Origin: an uncultured Eubacteriales bacterium
GTDB lineage: Bacteria; Bacillota; Clostridia; Peptostreptococcales; Anaerovoracaceae
DNA length: 35,155 nt
Reading direction: 5' to 3'
Assembly: GCA_902796965.1 (NCBI GenBank)
Contig: CADBRA010000070.1
Location: forward strand, 1 to 35,155
Shown: one piece after another, positions 25,858 through 35,136 of the stretch
Layout: every line of letters begins with the position of its first letter
How positions within the stretch are numbered: position 1 is the stretch's first letter
Notes under the pieces: generated by a model
The model's database searches: none
The model's input: the letters and a program-made list of their open reading frames with translations, nothing else
What the model was told of the DNA's origin: nothing
Made by a program: the position numbers and the translations under genes

Positions 25858-26241
25858 GTGCTATTTTGATTATAAAATATTAATTCTGATAAATATATCA
25901 GCATAGGCTGTTTATCGGATCCGGCATTGTGCGCGTAGCGCTCGCCGATAATAGAGCCGATATTATGTGAATTTAGAGCATGAAAAATATCTTGCGAATA
26001 CCATATCGCTGAATCACTGAGCTGTAATCCGACCCGGAGAACAGGATCTTTTACTATACTGAAAAATAATCATGAAGCTGTATTTTTGTGCGGCTGGACT
26101 GCTGAAATTAGCATGAGGGCCGGTTTTGCAGATTATGATCAATGAAATCAAAAGCAATATAATTCAGGAGATGAAGGCGGACATGAAAATGCTGATACGT
26201 TAGATGAACAAGGGATGTCAGTGAAGTTTACATATAGTGAA
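25858..26241. other. Intergenic region with no recognised feature
   Basis: AT-rich sequence between the divergent trp promoter and the promoter of the GGDEF/EAL gene. No coding frame with a ribosome site, RNA motif or mobile-element trace was seen. Confidence 0.4.
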
Positions 26242-26270
26242 TTGACTTATGAAGATCAGAATGGAATAAT
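26242..26270 (+). promoter_or_regulatory. Sigma-A promoter of the GGDEF/EAL gene
   Basis: TTGACT (26242-26247), 17-base spacer, AATAAT (26265-26270). The leader would be about 230 bases. No cyclic-di-GMP riboswitch motif was recognised in it. Confidence 0.65.
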
Positions 26271-26507
26271 AATGGCGGCGAAAATTCAATGGTTATTGCG
26301 GATAGAATACTGTCAGCACGTATGTTTTGAATCTGCAATGTACAGCGTGTTTAGGAACAGACTATTATCTGCGCGCAATGAAACTTATTTGTCTGCGGAT
26401 TTGCATTATTTTTCGTAGGAAAGATCATGCCGGAAATTCTGACAAGTTCTGGACATAGCATTTCGTATGATTTATTAATTGTCTGTCGATTACGAGGGTA
26501 TCGCATT

Positions 26508-29354
26508 ATGCTTGATATAAAGAAACAATTTAGAGAATTCGTAAAGATTTTTATCGGAAGGGATATCAGCATTTCCGAAAACGATCCGCGTCTGAATGCA
26601 GATTTTAATTATAGCAATCTGCAATTCAACATCGTTGCAGGGGTTCTGCTGTGCATAATTTCTTTTATTGGTCTGATTGGAACGCACGCGCCGTTTTCAG
26701 AAGGAAATGTGATTCCCAGAATCAACGCGACAGCTGTATATTTGACAATTTTGTTTATCAATCTGTTGTTTACATTGATTCTGTACCGTGAACTGGGGCG
26801 TTTCAATGAAAATGCCTGGAAGCGGACTGAGCGCATATGTGCCTGGTTCATGGGCATGAATATGGTGCTTGCCAGTTTGACATTTTACTCTACACAGAAA
26901 CACAGCAGCTTCTTCTTTGAGTATATTCTTGTGACAATTATCATTCTTCTCATACCGAATGTTAAGCTTATGATTTTTTTCCTGAATGTTGCCATAAATG
27001 TCATATCGGCTGTTTTGATTTTGTTTTTTGCGCGCCATATGATTGCATGGCAGGATGTCGTAGATATGATAGCGCTTTTCATCATCTGCGGTTTTGTAAA
27101 CAGGGTGCGCTGGCTGAGCTTTGTGAGGGCGGAGGAAAATAAGCTCGCCTCGGAAAAGAAAAGGGACGAACTTTATCATGACAGCCGTATTGACAGTATT
27201 ACAGGGCTTCTGAACCGTACTGCGCTGCGGAGCGATTTCCCGGATTTTGTCGGCCGCAGCCTGTGCATTGCGATGATTGATATTGATTCCTTTAAACAGT
27301 GCAACGATACCTATGGACATGCGTACGGTGACAGGATGCTGCATGAGCTTGGCGGCAGGCTGCAGATGATTTTCGACGGCAGAAAAGACAGATGCTATAG
27401 GTATGGCGGAGATGAGTTTCTGATCATTTCCGAATGTGAGGACAGAAATCTGTTTTACAAAAATCTGTCGTTTCTTGGCGATTTTAAAGAGAATAAACCA
27501 GAGGAACCGAAAATCACCTGTGGGATTGGATATTGCTGCGGAACAGTGAATGCAGAGGGGGAACTGCGTTCCATGATTCAGACCGCGGACGGATATTTGT
27601 ACCAGGCAAAGAACGCCGGAGCCGGCAGAATGGCAGGGAGTCTTGATCCCATAGACAACCAGAGACGGCTTAGCGGGAAAACAGACAATGCAATTGACCT
27701 CATTAAAGATGTAGATTATGCCTCTGAAATATTTCAACAGGAGAAAATGGCGTATAAATCATGGAATATTGCTTATTTGAACGTCAATCATTACGCAGAG
27801 ATTAATGAGGAACTGGGTTACCGCGAAGGCAGGGCGCTTCTTGAGAAGATCAGCAAAATTATTTTCAGGTATTTTCCGCATGCTGTCATGGTTAATCGGG
27901 AAGTAGACCATTTTGTATTATTTTCTACAATTCCGGAGAAAGATTTCATAAACAAAATCCGCTGTGTGCAGTCAGAAGTTTTGAACCTGGAAGAAAAGCA
28001 TATGATAATCTTCCGAGCAGGCATCTTCAGGCATGAAGCGGCCGATCCGCCGGCGAACTTTGCTATGGGAATGTATCGTGCGAAGTACGCATCGGACGCT
28101 GCTTTAGATGCATTTGCAGAAAAACGGTATTTGTGCATTTACGATACGGATATGGAACAGAAACGAGCGAACGAGATCTTCGTTCATAATGCATTTTCGG
28201 CTGCGCTGGAATCGGGATATATTGTTCCGTACTATCAGCCGATTGTCGGCTCGCTCAGCGGAGCTACCTGCGGCTATGAAGCATTGAGCCGCTGGATTGA
28301 TCCCCAAAAAGGTTTAATTTCCCCAGGCAGTTACATTCCTTATTTAGAAAAAACAGGAGAAATATGCCGTCTGGATCTCCATATTCTGGAGCTTGTCTGC
28401 CGGGATATTTGCGATCACAGGAAACAGTTCCCAGAGAAAATATTTGTTAATGTAAATATTTCGCAGAGGGATTTTCAGTTCGTCAATCTGCCCGAGGAAA
28501 TCGACCGTATTGTTTCCGAATATCATGTTCCCAAGGATCAGCTGCAGCTGGAGATCACAGAGTCTGCTTTGGCAGATTCCAGACTGCTTGGCGCGGCAAT
28601 ATTTCAGTTAAAGAAGCTCGGATTCAGGATCTGGATGGATGATTTTGGAGTGGGAGAGGCTTCTCTGTCTGCTTTTAGGACAAATAAGGTCACTGGAGTT
28701 AAGTTGGATCAGTCATTTTTCGAGGATATTGAAAATCAGAGAACGCAGATTATGATACGGAGCATTATCGATATGAGTCACGAGACTGAGTGTATGATGA
28801 TTGCGGAGGGCATCGAGAATCTGGAGCAGCTTCGATGCGCGAGGCAGTGCGGTGTTAACTTTATCCAGGGATTCTATTTCAGCAGGCCGCTTTCGCTTGC
28901 AGAACTGCTTGCAAGTTCATTTGTCAGAGACCTGACGAATGCTAATATTGACCAGTATTATCAGTCGGCTGCGGCAGTACCTCTTGGAACTATGTACAAG
29001 TCGGATTTCTACCTCACAGAAGAGAGTCGCTGTCATGTATTCTTCAGGGCAGTTGTGGAGTTGGGCGATGATATCCGTGTACTAAGAGCGGATGACGGTA
29101 TGGAGGAGCTGCTGCGAGAGTATGTTGAAATTAACGGTTCTGACTGCATAATGAAGAATAACTGTGAAATTGCATCTTTATTCAGAGAATCGGCAGAAAA
29201 AGTGCGCGCGAATCATCATGTCTGTGACTTTCAGGTAAAGCTCGGACTGGGAATGCTGCACGGACAGATTGCAATGCTTGCAGAGGATTTGGAATGCGGA
29301 AAGACCGCATATGTCATGAACCTTACAGACTGTATTTTAATATATCAAAATTGA
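26508..29354 (+). CDS. Membrane GGDEF/EAL cyclic-di-GMP signalling protein
   Basis: A 948-aa membrane protein that makes and/or degrades cyclic-di-GMP. Residues about 41-195 hold six hydrophobic segments. A GGDEF domain follows (residues 227-380), with the intact YGGDEF at 299-304 and DIDSFKQCND upstream. No RxxD inhibitory site is evident. A second, degenerate GGDEF-like domain spans about 415-550, with REVDHF in place of the active motif. The EAL domain (about 555-805) keeps YEALSRW, NVNISQ, LEITES, DDFGVG, GVKLDQ, AEGIE and IQGFYFSRP, so phosphodiesterase activity is likely. A further 140 C-terminal residues match no domain I recognise. ATG26508 is preferred (GAGGG nine bases upstream) over 26427. 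It is monocistronic, with a terminator after it. Confidence 0.92.
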   Translation: MLDIKKQFREFVKIFIGRDISISENDPRLNADFNYSNLQFNIVAGVLLCIISFIGLIGTHAPFSEGNVIPRINATAVYLTILFINLLFTLILYRELGRFNENAWKRTERICAWFMGMNMVLASLTFYSTQKHSSFFFEYILVTIIILLIPNVKLMIFFLNVAINVISAVLILFFARHMIAWQDVVDMIALFIICGFVNRVRWLSFVRAEENKLASEKKRDELYHDSRIDSITGLLNRTALRSDFPDFVGRSLCIAMIDIDSFKQCNDTYGHAYGDRMLHELGGRLQMIFDGRKDRCYRYGGDEFLIISECEDRNLFYKNLSFLGDFKENKPEEPKITCGIGYCCGTVNAEGELRSMIQTADGYLYQAKNAGAGRMAGSLDPIDNQRRLSGKTDNAIDLIKDVDYASEIFQQEKMAYKSWNIAYLNVNHYAEINEELGYREGRALLEKISKIIFRYFPHAVMVNREVDHFVLFSTIPEKDFINKIRCVQSEVLNLEEKHMIIFRAGIFRHEAADPPANFAMGMYRAKYASDAALDAFAEKRYLCIYDTDMEQKRANEIFVHNAFSAALESGYIVPYYQPIVGSLSGATCGYEALSRWIDPQKGLISPGSYIPYLEKTGEICRLDLHILELVCRDICDHRKQFPEKIFVNVNISQRDFQFVNLPEEIDRIVSEYHVPKDQLQLEITESALADSRLLGAAIFQLKKLGFRIWMDDFGVGEASLSAFRTNKVTGVKLDQSFFEDIENQRTQIMIRSIIDMSHETECMMIAEGIENLEQLRCARQCGVNFIQGFYFSRPLSLAELLASSFVRDLTNANIDQYYQSAAAVPLGTMYKSDFYLTEESRCHVFFRAVVELGDDIRVLRADDGMEELLREYVEINGSDCIMKNNCEIASLFRESAEKVRANHHVCDFQVKLGLGMLHGQIAMLAEDLECGKTAYVMNLTDCILIYQN

Positions 29355-29373
29355 TTTAGCAGACAGAATTTAG

Positions 29374-29406
29374 GAGCTGGCCAGAGGGAACTGACCAGCT
29401 CTTTCA
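29374..29406 (+). terminator. Intrinsic terminator of the GGDEF/EAL gene
   Basis: GAGCTGG (29374-29380) pairs with CCAGCTC (29395-29401), with CAG/CTG inside, followed by a short T-rich stretch. Confidence 0.7.
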
Positions 29407-29460
29407 TATTTCTCACGAAAAGAATTGATTATAAAAATTTATATGCTTCGATTTAATATG

Positions 29461-30837
29461 TTACAGGTCATCGTTTTTTATATTGGCCCCGTGCGCCAGC
29501 TTTGCAACAACTCCGGAAAGCGCAATCAGAGCAATCAGGTTAGGAAGTGCCATTAATCCGTTAAACAGGTCGGATAAATTCCATACAAGTTCGACCTTAA
29601 GCACAGAACCTATCAAAATGAAGATCACAACTATTATTGCAAATGGTTTTGCAAGCTTCGAGCCAAACATGTACTTGATATTCTGCTGTGCAAAGAAATA
29701 CCAGCCGATGATGGTTGAGAATGCAAAGAAAAACAGGCATATTGCTACGAACTTTGAGCCGAAAGGGCCGAATCCGGTTTCAAATGCAGCCTGTGCGACA
29801 GGTGTGCCTGTTATATTTCCCGCATAAGGTATTGCCGATCCGAGAACTCCGGATGAAAGGATTACAAGGGCTGTCGTGGTCAGTACAACAAAAGTATCGA
29901 CAAATACACCTATCATGGCAACCTCGCCCTGATCCTGAGACTTCTCTACCTGAGCCTGAGCATGAGCGTGAGGCGTAGAACCCATGCCGGCTTCATTGGA
30001 AAACAGACCGCGGGCAACTCCGAGTCTCAGCGCCTGACGGACCGCAATGCCGGCTCCTGCTCCGACAACTGCCTGAGGGTTAAAAGCTCCAACAAAGATA
30101 GATCCAATAGCGGGAAGAAGATTATTGTGGTTTATGATCAGAACGATCAATCCGCCTGCCAGATAAAGGCCGGCCATGATTGGAACGACTTTTTCTGTGA
30201 AGTAGGCAATGCGGCTGATTCCGCCTACAAAGATAAAACCGGCGATTATGGCGATTATGATTCCCATTACCAGCTTATTGGCGCCGAATGCGGTATGGAA
30301 GGCATCACTGATGGAATTGGACTGTACCATATTGCCCATTATTCCAAGGGCGAGGATGATCATGACTGCGAAGAAAGCAGCCAGAAATTCGCCGAATTTA
30401 TTCTTGAAAGCCTTGCGGATGTAGTATACTGGACCTCCGATGATACTCCCCTGATCGTCACGCGTTTTAGTGACCTGTGCAAGGCACGCTTCAGCGTAAA
30501 TTGTTGCCATTCCGAAAAAAGCAGCGAGCCACATCCAGAAAATAGCTCCCGGCCCTCCGCCTACAAGAGCCGTGGCGCATCCTGCGATATTTCCTGTTCC
30601 AACTTGAGCGGCAATCGCTGTAGCAAGCGCCTGGAATGAACTCATTCCATCTTTGCCTGCTTTTTTACCATGAAGAGAAAAGTTGCCGAATACACGGTTC
30701 CATGCTCGTCCGAAATGACGGACCTGAACAAATTTAGTACGGATTGAGAAATAAATGCCTGTGCCGACAAGAACGAACAGAAGCAAAAACCATACTTTGT
30801 CGTCGATGACTGCAACAATGCTGTTTAGAGAATCCAT
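29461..30837 (-). CDS. Sodium/amino-acid symporter, AgcS family, probably glycine
   Basis: A 458-aa integral membrane protein of the alanine/glycine:cation symporter family (AgcS/AlsT). Family segments include TKFVQVRHF, GKDGMSSFQALATAIAAQVGTGNIAG in separate blocks (SSFQALATAIA, QVGTGNIAG), GPGAIFWMW, EACLAQVTK, GGPVYYI and FSNEAGMGSTPHAHA. About ten hydrophobic segments fill the length, which is normal. An AAGGAG site precedes the ATG at 30837. The leader holds a glycine riboswitch, so glycine is the likely substrate; alanine transport is also known in the family. The gene is monocistronic. Confidence 0.95.
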   Translation of the reverse strand: MDSLNSIVAVIDDKVWFLLLFVLVGTGIYFSIRTKFVQVRHFGRAWNRVFGNFSLHGKKAGKDGMSSFQALATAIAAQVGTGNIAGCATALVGGGPGAIFWMWLAAFFGMATIYAEACLAQVTKTRDDQGSIIGGPVYYIRKAFKNKFGEFLAAFFAVMIILALGIMGNMVQSNSISDAFHTAFGANKLVMGIIIAIIAGFIFVGGISRIAYFTEKVVPIMAGLYLAGGLIVLIINHNNLLPAIGSIFVGAFNPQAVVGAGAGIAVRQALRLGVARGLFSNEAGMGSTPHAHAQAQVEKSQDQGEVAMIGVFVDTFVVLTTTALVILSSGVLGSAIPYAGNITGTPVAQAAFETGFGPFGSKFVAICLFFFAFSTIIGWYFFAQQNIKYMFGSKLAKPFAIIVVIFILIGSVLKVELVWNLSDLFNGLMALPNLIALIALSGVVAKLAHGANIKNDDL

Positions 30838-30900
30838 TATATGTCTCCTTTGCTTAAGAAAATATCCAGTAACGCATGATGCTTAAAGCATGACGACGAA

Positions 30901-30957
30901 AAACAGCCCCAGATACTGAGCCTGGTGCTCATAAAGTATCGGAGCTGTTTACGCTAA
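30901..30957 (-). terminator. Terminator in the symporter leader
   Basis: On the minus strand AACAGCTCC...GATACT and GAGC pair with GCTC, AGTATC and GGGGCTGTT, followed by TTT. It lies about 120 bases after the riboswitch and 60 bases before the gene, so it can serve as its expression platform. Confidence 0.7.
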
Positions 30958-31075
30958 AAAATAACAGATTTCAGATATTCAAAAGATCCTGCATGCGATA
31001 CATATAAATGTATCTGTATCACGGTATCTCCGGAAACGATCACTTTGATTGAAAATCCATGTGCATATTTAACAA

Positions 31076-31231
31076 CTCTGTCTTTTTGCCTGAGAGATTC
31101 CGCACATTTGTAATGTACGTTGCACCTTCGGCACCCTTTCGGGGTTCTCCAGAGTTCACTCCGTTTTTAGTCCTCGTCTTCACGACGCCTGAGAGTTTTA
31201 CTCCTTCGGCAGGGCTTCTGATTTCATTCTG
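31076..31231 (-). promoter_or_regulatory. Tandem glycine riboswitch (gcvT type)
   Basis: The minus strand has two glycine-aptamer signatures. Aptamer 2 is complete: CTCTGGAGA, TGCCGAAGGTGCAA, ATCTCTCAGGCAAAAAGAC and a closing CAGAG. Aptamer 1 has TGCCGAAGGAGTAAA, CTCTCAGGC and GAGGACTA, but its 5' GGAGAG-type strand is not clear. The linker between them is typical of the tandem arrangement. It controls the symporter gene through the terminator at 30901-30957. Confidence 0.93.
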
Positions 31232-31311
31232 ATAAATAATTTTTTATTTTGAAGATAGATCAGAATCCGCTTTTCCTAAAAACATCTACGTTATTATTGG
31301 TTTTGGGCAAA
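31232..31311. other. Leader upstream of the glycine riboswitch
   Basis: About 80 bases of AT-rich leader between the promoter and aptamer 1. Nothing else was recognised. Confidence 0.4.
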
Positions 31312-31340
31312 ACTATAACATGAATATGTGCCAGAGTCAA
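31312..31340 (-). promoter_or_regulatory. Sigma-A promoter of the symporter gene
   Basis: On the minus strand: TTGACT (31340-31335), 17-base spacer, TATAGT (31317-31312). Transcription should start near 31305, giving a leader of about 470 bases. Confidence 0.8.
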
Positions 31341-31599
31341 GAAATTATTTTATAAAATGGAATATTCATGAAAAAACTTCTGTGAACTGTGAGGAGATCG
31401 AATTTATATGCGCGCACAATCAGCGCCGCATCAGTATTGCGGAGTGCAGTATATGCTTTGGAGTCAGCGTCTTCAAGGAGAGTTTGTTTGCTGCATGTGA
31501 TGTGATGATATGCGGAGCCGGCGGTAAATGCTGTTATGATTATTGTGCTTGAGGGGAATTGCATATGGATAGGTAAGCGGAAAACTGCTCAAATGCAAT

Positions 31600-31628
31600 A
31601 AAAAAAGCGGTTTCAGAAAAAAACCGCT
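31600..31628 (-). terminator. Intrinsic terminator of nrdDG
   Basis: On the minus strand AGCGGTTT (31628-31621) pairs with AAACCGCT (31614-31607), followed by a run of Ts. The stem begins at the last base of the nrdG stop codon. Confidence 0.9.
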
Positions 31629-32155
31629 CATTTGTTGTATTCGGAAATGACAATATGTCCCTTTTTTATCGTTTCGGGTACATCTATTATACGCTGATTT
31701 GACGAGCCGCGGAACATAAGGGATATGTCTTTTTTGTCGATCTCGAATGCTCCGTCGACAAGAACATCGATTGTGGAGAGTATGCTGTCCGTGAATTCAG
31801 TGCGGCAAGCAGAGCTGGGATTGCTCAGCTCCTCCCATGTAAAACCAGAGTAGAGCCATATTGTAGCTCCCGGTGCTTCATTTTTTATGCGGTGCACAAG
31901 ATGTGCAACGGCTTCCTGATTACGGATTTCCATGGGCTCTCCGCCGAGAATCGAAAGACCGTCTATATACGGCGGCTTTACGGATTCAACGACCTCATCT
32001 TCAACGTCCTTTGAAAAAAATTCGCCGTAATTGAAATCCCATGTTTCCGGATTGAAGCATTCTCTGCAGTGCCGGCTGCAGCCGCTCACGAAGAGCGACG
32101 TTCTGCAGCCGATTCCGTTAGCCGTGTCGGTGAAGTAGATCTGTCCGTAGTTCAT
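31628..32155 (-). CDS. nrdG: Anaerobic ribonucleotide reductase-activating protein
   Basis: NrdG is a radical-SAM enzyme that installs the glycyl radical on NrdD. The protein is 175 aa, with the cluster motif CSRHCREC (Cys26, Cys30, Cys33) and the following FNPETWDF of the family. GISGGEP-type sequence appears as SILGGEPM. ATG32155 overlaps the nrdD stop as ATGA. It is the second and last gene of the nrdDG operon; the terminator begins at its stop codon. Confidence 0.97.
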   Translation of the reverse strand: MNYGQIYFTDTANGIGCRTSLFVSGCSRHCRECFNPETWDFNYGEFFSKDVEDEVVESVKPPYIDGLSILGGEPMEIRNQEAVAHLVHRIKNEAPGATIWLYSGFTWEELSNPSSACRTEFTDSILSTIDVLVDGAFEIDKKDISLMFRGSSNQRIIDVPETIKKGHIVISEYNK

Positions 32156-34470
32156 GCCTGAACACCGCTTACTTTATTGTCGATCTTGGCGATTCCGATG
32201 TGGAGAACTCTGTCCTTTATTTCCTGAGTTCGTCCCTGATTCCAGAACTGAGTGCCGATATATCCGCATGTTCGCCTTGCGACAGACATCTTGTTCTGGT
32301 CTCTGTTTCCGCATACAGGACATTCCCATACGAGTTTGCCGTTTTCGTCTTCTACGATTCTGATCTCGCCGTCATATCCGCACACTTCACAGTAGTCGGA
32401 CTTTGTGTTGAGTTCTGCGTACATTATGTTGTCATATATGTACTGCATAATTGAGATGACAGCAGGGATATTCTGCTGCATGTTCGGAACTTCAACATAA
32501 CTTATCGCGCCGCCCGGCGAGAGCTTCTGGAACTGTGATTCAAAGCCGAGCTTTTCGAACGCGCCGATCTTTTCCGTTACATGTACATGATATGAGTTGG
32601 TTATATAGTTCTTGTCTGTTACGTGTGGTATGATGCCGAATCTTTTCTGGAGACACTTGGCGAACTTGTAAGTAGTCGATTCCATCGGGGTGCCGTAAAG
32701 GCTGTAGCTGATGTTTTCTGCGTTTCTCCACTCTCTGCACTTGTCGTTCATGTGCTGCATGACATCAAGAGCGAAATCTTTTCCCTCCTGATCGGTATGG
32801 CTTACGCCTGTCATCATGTAGCACATCTCGCTTAGGCCGGCATATCCGAGTGAGATCGTAGAGTAGTTGCCGAAGAGAAGCTTATCGATCTTTTCGCCTT
32901 TTTTGAGCCGGGCAAGTGCGCCATACTGCCAGAGAATAGGTGCAACGTCGGACCTTGTGCCCATAAGCCTGTTGTGACGGCACTGAAGGGCTCTGTGGCA
33001 GAGTTCAAGCCTTTCGTCGAATACTCTCCAGAACACTTCAAACTTGTCCTCGTCCTTTTCTTCGGCTTCACGTGCTGCAGTGCATGCAACGTCCACAAGA
33101 TTTATAGTTACAACTCCCTGGTTGAATCTGCCGTAATATTTATGTGCTCCCGGAACGTAGTCTTTTGCGCCGGCTTTGTTGTCATCATTGCAGAGACCTT
33201 CCTTCTGTTCCTCATTGTCAGGTGTGAGGAAAGATCTGCATCCCATGCAAGGGTATACATCGCCCTTGTCACGTTTCATGATCTTGGCTGAGATGTAGTC
33301 AGGAACCATACGTTTAGCTGTGCATTCTGCCGCGAGTTCTGTAAGATAGTAATATTTGCTTTCAGGATATACATTGTCTTCGTCGAGCACATATATGATC
33401 TTAGGAAAGGCGGGAGTGATCCATACGCCTTTTTCATTCTTGACGCCCTGCATACGCTGGATCAGTACTTCCTTGATAATCTTGGCGAGGTCGTCTCTTG
33501 TCTGTCCTTCAGGCACTTCGTCGAGATACATGAACATAGTGACGAACGGTGCCTGACCGTTGCACGTCATGAGTGTGATGAGCTGGTACTGTATCGTCTG
33601 TATTCCGTTTGTGATCTCGCGGTCAAGGCGCATTTCCGTAATTTTGTCGATCACTTCATCGTTAAGAGGCTGTTTTACGGCTTCCATTTCGGATTTAACC
33701 TGTTTTCTGATCTTTTTACGCGAAACATCTACGAATGGTGCGAGATGAGAAAGTGTAAACGACTGACCTCCATACTGATTTGATGCCACCTGTGCTACGA
33801 TCTGGGTAGTCACGTTGCACGCAGTGAAAAAGCTGTGAGGCTTTTCGATGAGAGTCTCTGAAATGACAGTGCCGTTCTGCAGCATATCTTCGAGATTTAT
33901 GAGATCGCAGTTGTGTTCCTTCTGAGCGAAGTAGTCGCTGTCATGAAAGTGGATTATTCCTTCATTGTGAGCTTTTACGATGTCCTCAGGCAGAAGAACT
34001 CTTTCGGTGAGATCCTTTGATACAGCTCCTGCCATGTAATCTCTCTGAGTGGAGTTTATTACAGGATTTTTGTTTGAGTTTTCCTGCTTGACCTCTTCGT
34101 TGCTCTGGTCAATGAGTGACAGTATCCCGTCATCAGTAGTGTTTGTCTTTCTTGAAAGCTCTCTCTTGTATCTGTAGCGGACATATTTCTGGGCGACTTC
34201 ATATCCTCTCATCTCCATGATGCCGACTTCGACCATATCCTGTATGTCCTCGACGCTTACGGCGTGAGACATTGCATCTACCTGCTCGGTGACATTATCG
34301 GCGATAGCTTCGATCTGATATCTGTTCATCTGGTAGATCGGAGCAACTTCGTTGTTTGCAGCGTTGATTGCATTTATGATCTTGTTTATGTCAAAGTCGA
34401 CCTCGCTGCCGTTGCGCTTTATGACACTTTTTCTGGTATTTACGGCCTTTGTCTGTGGTGTGTTTTCCAT
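32152..34470 (-). CDS. nrdD: Anaerobic ribonucleoside-triphosphate reductase
   Basis: NrdD is the oxygen-sensitive class III reductase that turns ribonucleoside triphosphates into deoxy forms. The 772-aa protein has an ATP-cone at about residues 15-110 (VIKRNGSEVDFDINKI), the substrate-site segments CNVTTQIVAQVASNQ and PYMGCRSFL-type YPCMGCRSFL, and a C-terminal zinc site (CEVCGY and CPVCGN). The glycyl-radical loop is RRTCGYIGTQFWNQGR near the end. All are intact. GAGAGGAT provides the ribosome site. Two candidate NrdR boxes 31 bases apart lie upstream, so regulation by NrdR is likely. Confidence 0.97.
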   Translation of the reverse strand: MENTPQTKAVNTRKSVIKRNGSEVDFDINKIINAINAANNEVAPIYQMNRYQIEAIADNVTEQVDAMSHAVSVEDIQDMVEVGIMEMRGYEVAQKYVRYRYKRELSRKTNTTDDGILSLIDQSNEEVKQENSNKNPVINSTQRDYMAGAVSKDLTERVLLPEDIVKAHNEGIIHFHDSDYFAQKEHNCDLINLEDMLQNGTVISETLIEKPHSFFTACNVTTQIVAQVASNQYGGQSFTLSHLAPFVDVSRKKIRKQVKSEMEAVKQPLNDEVIDKITEMRLDREITNGIQTIQYQLITLMTCNGQAPFVTMFMYLDEVPEGQTRDDLAKIIKEVLIQRMQGVKNEKGVWITPAFPKIIYVLDEDNVYPESKYYYLTELAAECTAKRMVPDYISAKIMKRDKGDVYPCMGCRSFLTPDNEEQKEGLCNDDNKAGAKDYVPGAHKYYGRFNQGVVTINLVDVACTAAREAEEKDEDKFEVFWRVFDERLELCHRALQCRHNRLMGTRSDVAPILWQYGALARLKKGEKIDKLLFGNYSTISLGYAGLSEMCYMMTGVSHTDQEGKDFALDVMQHMNDKCREWRNAENISYSLYGTPMESTTYKFAKCLQKRFGIIPHVTDKNYITNSYHVHVTEKIGAFEKLGFESQFQKLSPGGAISYVEVPNMQQNIPAVISIMQYIYDNIMYAELNTKSDYCEVCGYDGEIRIVEDENGKLVWECPVCGNRDQNKMSVARRTCGYIGTQFWNQGRTQEIKDRVLHIGIAKIDNKVSGVQA

Positions 34471-34608
34471 TGCGGGTATCCTCTCTGCATATGTGAATTA
34501 TGCGAAAAAGTATCGCATATATGTGAAAAAAGTTCCTCTGTCCGTTAAAAATCGCACGAAAAACTTATACTCCCGTTACTTTTCCTGTATCCGGTAAAAA
34601 GCAAAAAT

Positions 34609-34622
34609 TCACTAAATATTGA
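34609..34622. promoter_or_regulatory. Candidate NrdR box, proximal
   Basis: TCACTAAATATTGA matches the NrdR-box pattern acaCwAtATaTwGtgt at all its strongly conserved positions. It starts 31 bases from the second box and about 140 bases from nrdD. Confidence 0.6.
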
Positions 34623-34639
34623 GCAATATTAAATACAGA

Positions 34640-34653
34640 TTACTATATCTTGT
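34640..34653. promoter_or_regulatory. Candidate NrdR box, distal
   Basis: TTACTATATCTTGT also matches the conserved positions of the NrdR box. On the minus strand it overlaps a TATAGT that could be the -10 of nrdD, so binding would repress transcription. Confidence 0.6.
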
Positions 34654-34655
34654 AT

Positions 34656-35136
34656 TCCTATGGTGATAATTATATCCCTCATGAGATGCCACTTCAAGAG
34701 CTAAAACCACAAAACAATGTATACATGGGAGCATAACACCCTAAATATTGATATTGCAGGGTGTCAGCGGCAGATAATTTTAAATGTGGAATTTTGCAGC
34801 GTGCGCAATGATGAATTATGCGTACGGCAATATGGCAAAGTAAATAGATTATTTATTATATTGATTTTGCACTGAGAAATGATTGGATGCAATTAACTGT
34901 AAATTTTTCTATTGTCCATGATTGCGGCGTCAATGAACATTTTCAATTCTTTTTGTCATAACAAAAAATATTATATGAATAATATATGTTATAGGGGATT
35001 CTAATTAAGCATATTATATACTGCGTTAATAAAATTTTTCATATGAACAAAATTTTAATAAGATCTACAGTAATTATTTAGAAGTGGATGTTAGCATAAA
35101 AGCGTTAAAAGAACTTTATAAGAGTTGAGGGGTATT
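34656..35136. other. AT-rich intergenic region
   Basis: AT-rich sequence between nrdD and the next gene with no coding frame or RNA motif recognised. It probably holds the promoter of the gene starting at 35137, but no single hexamer pair stood out. Confidence 0.4.

Noticed and set aside
26215-26418. 67-aa open frame before the GGDEF/EAL gene
   Set aside because: A good promoter for the downstream gene lies inside it and it has no family resemblance.
31328-31552. Short open frames on both strands upstream of the symporter leader
   Set aside because: Overlapping antisense frames without ribosome sites; the symporter promoter is within one of them.
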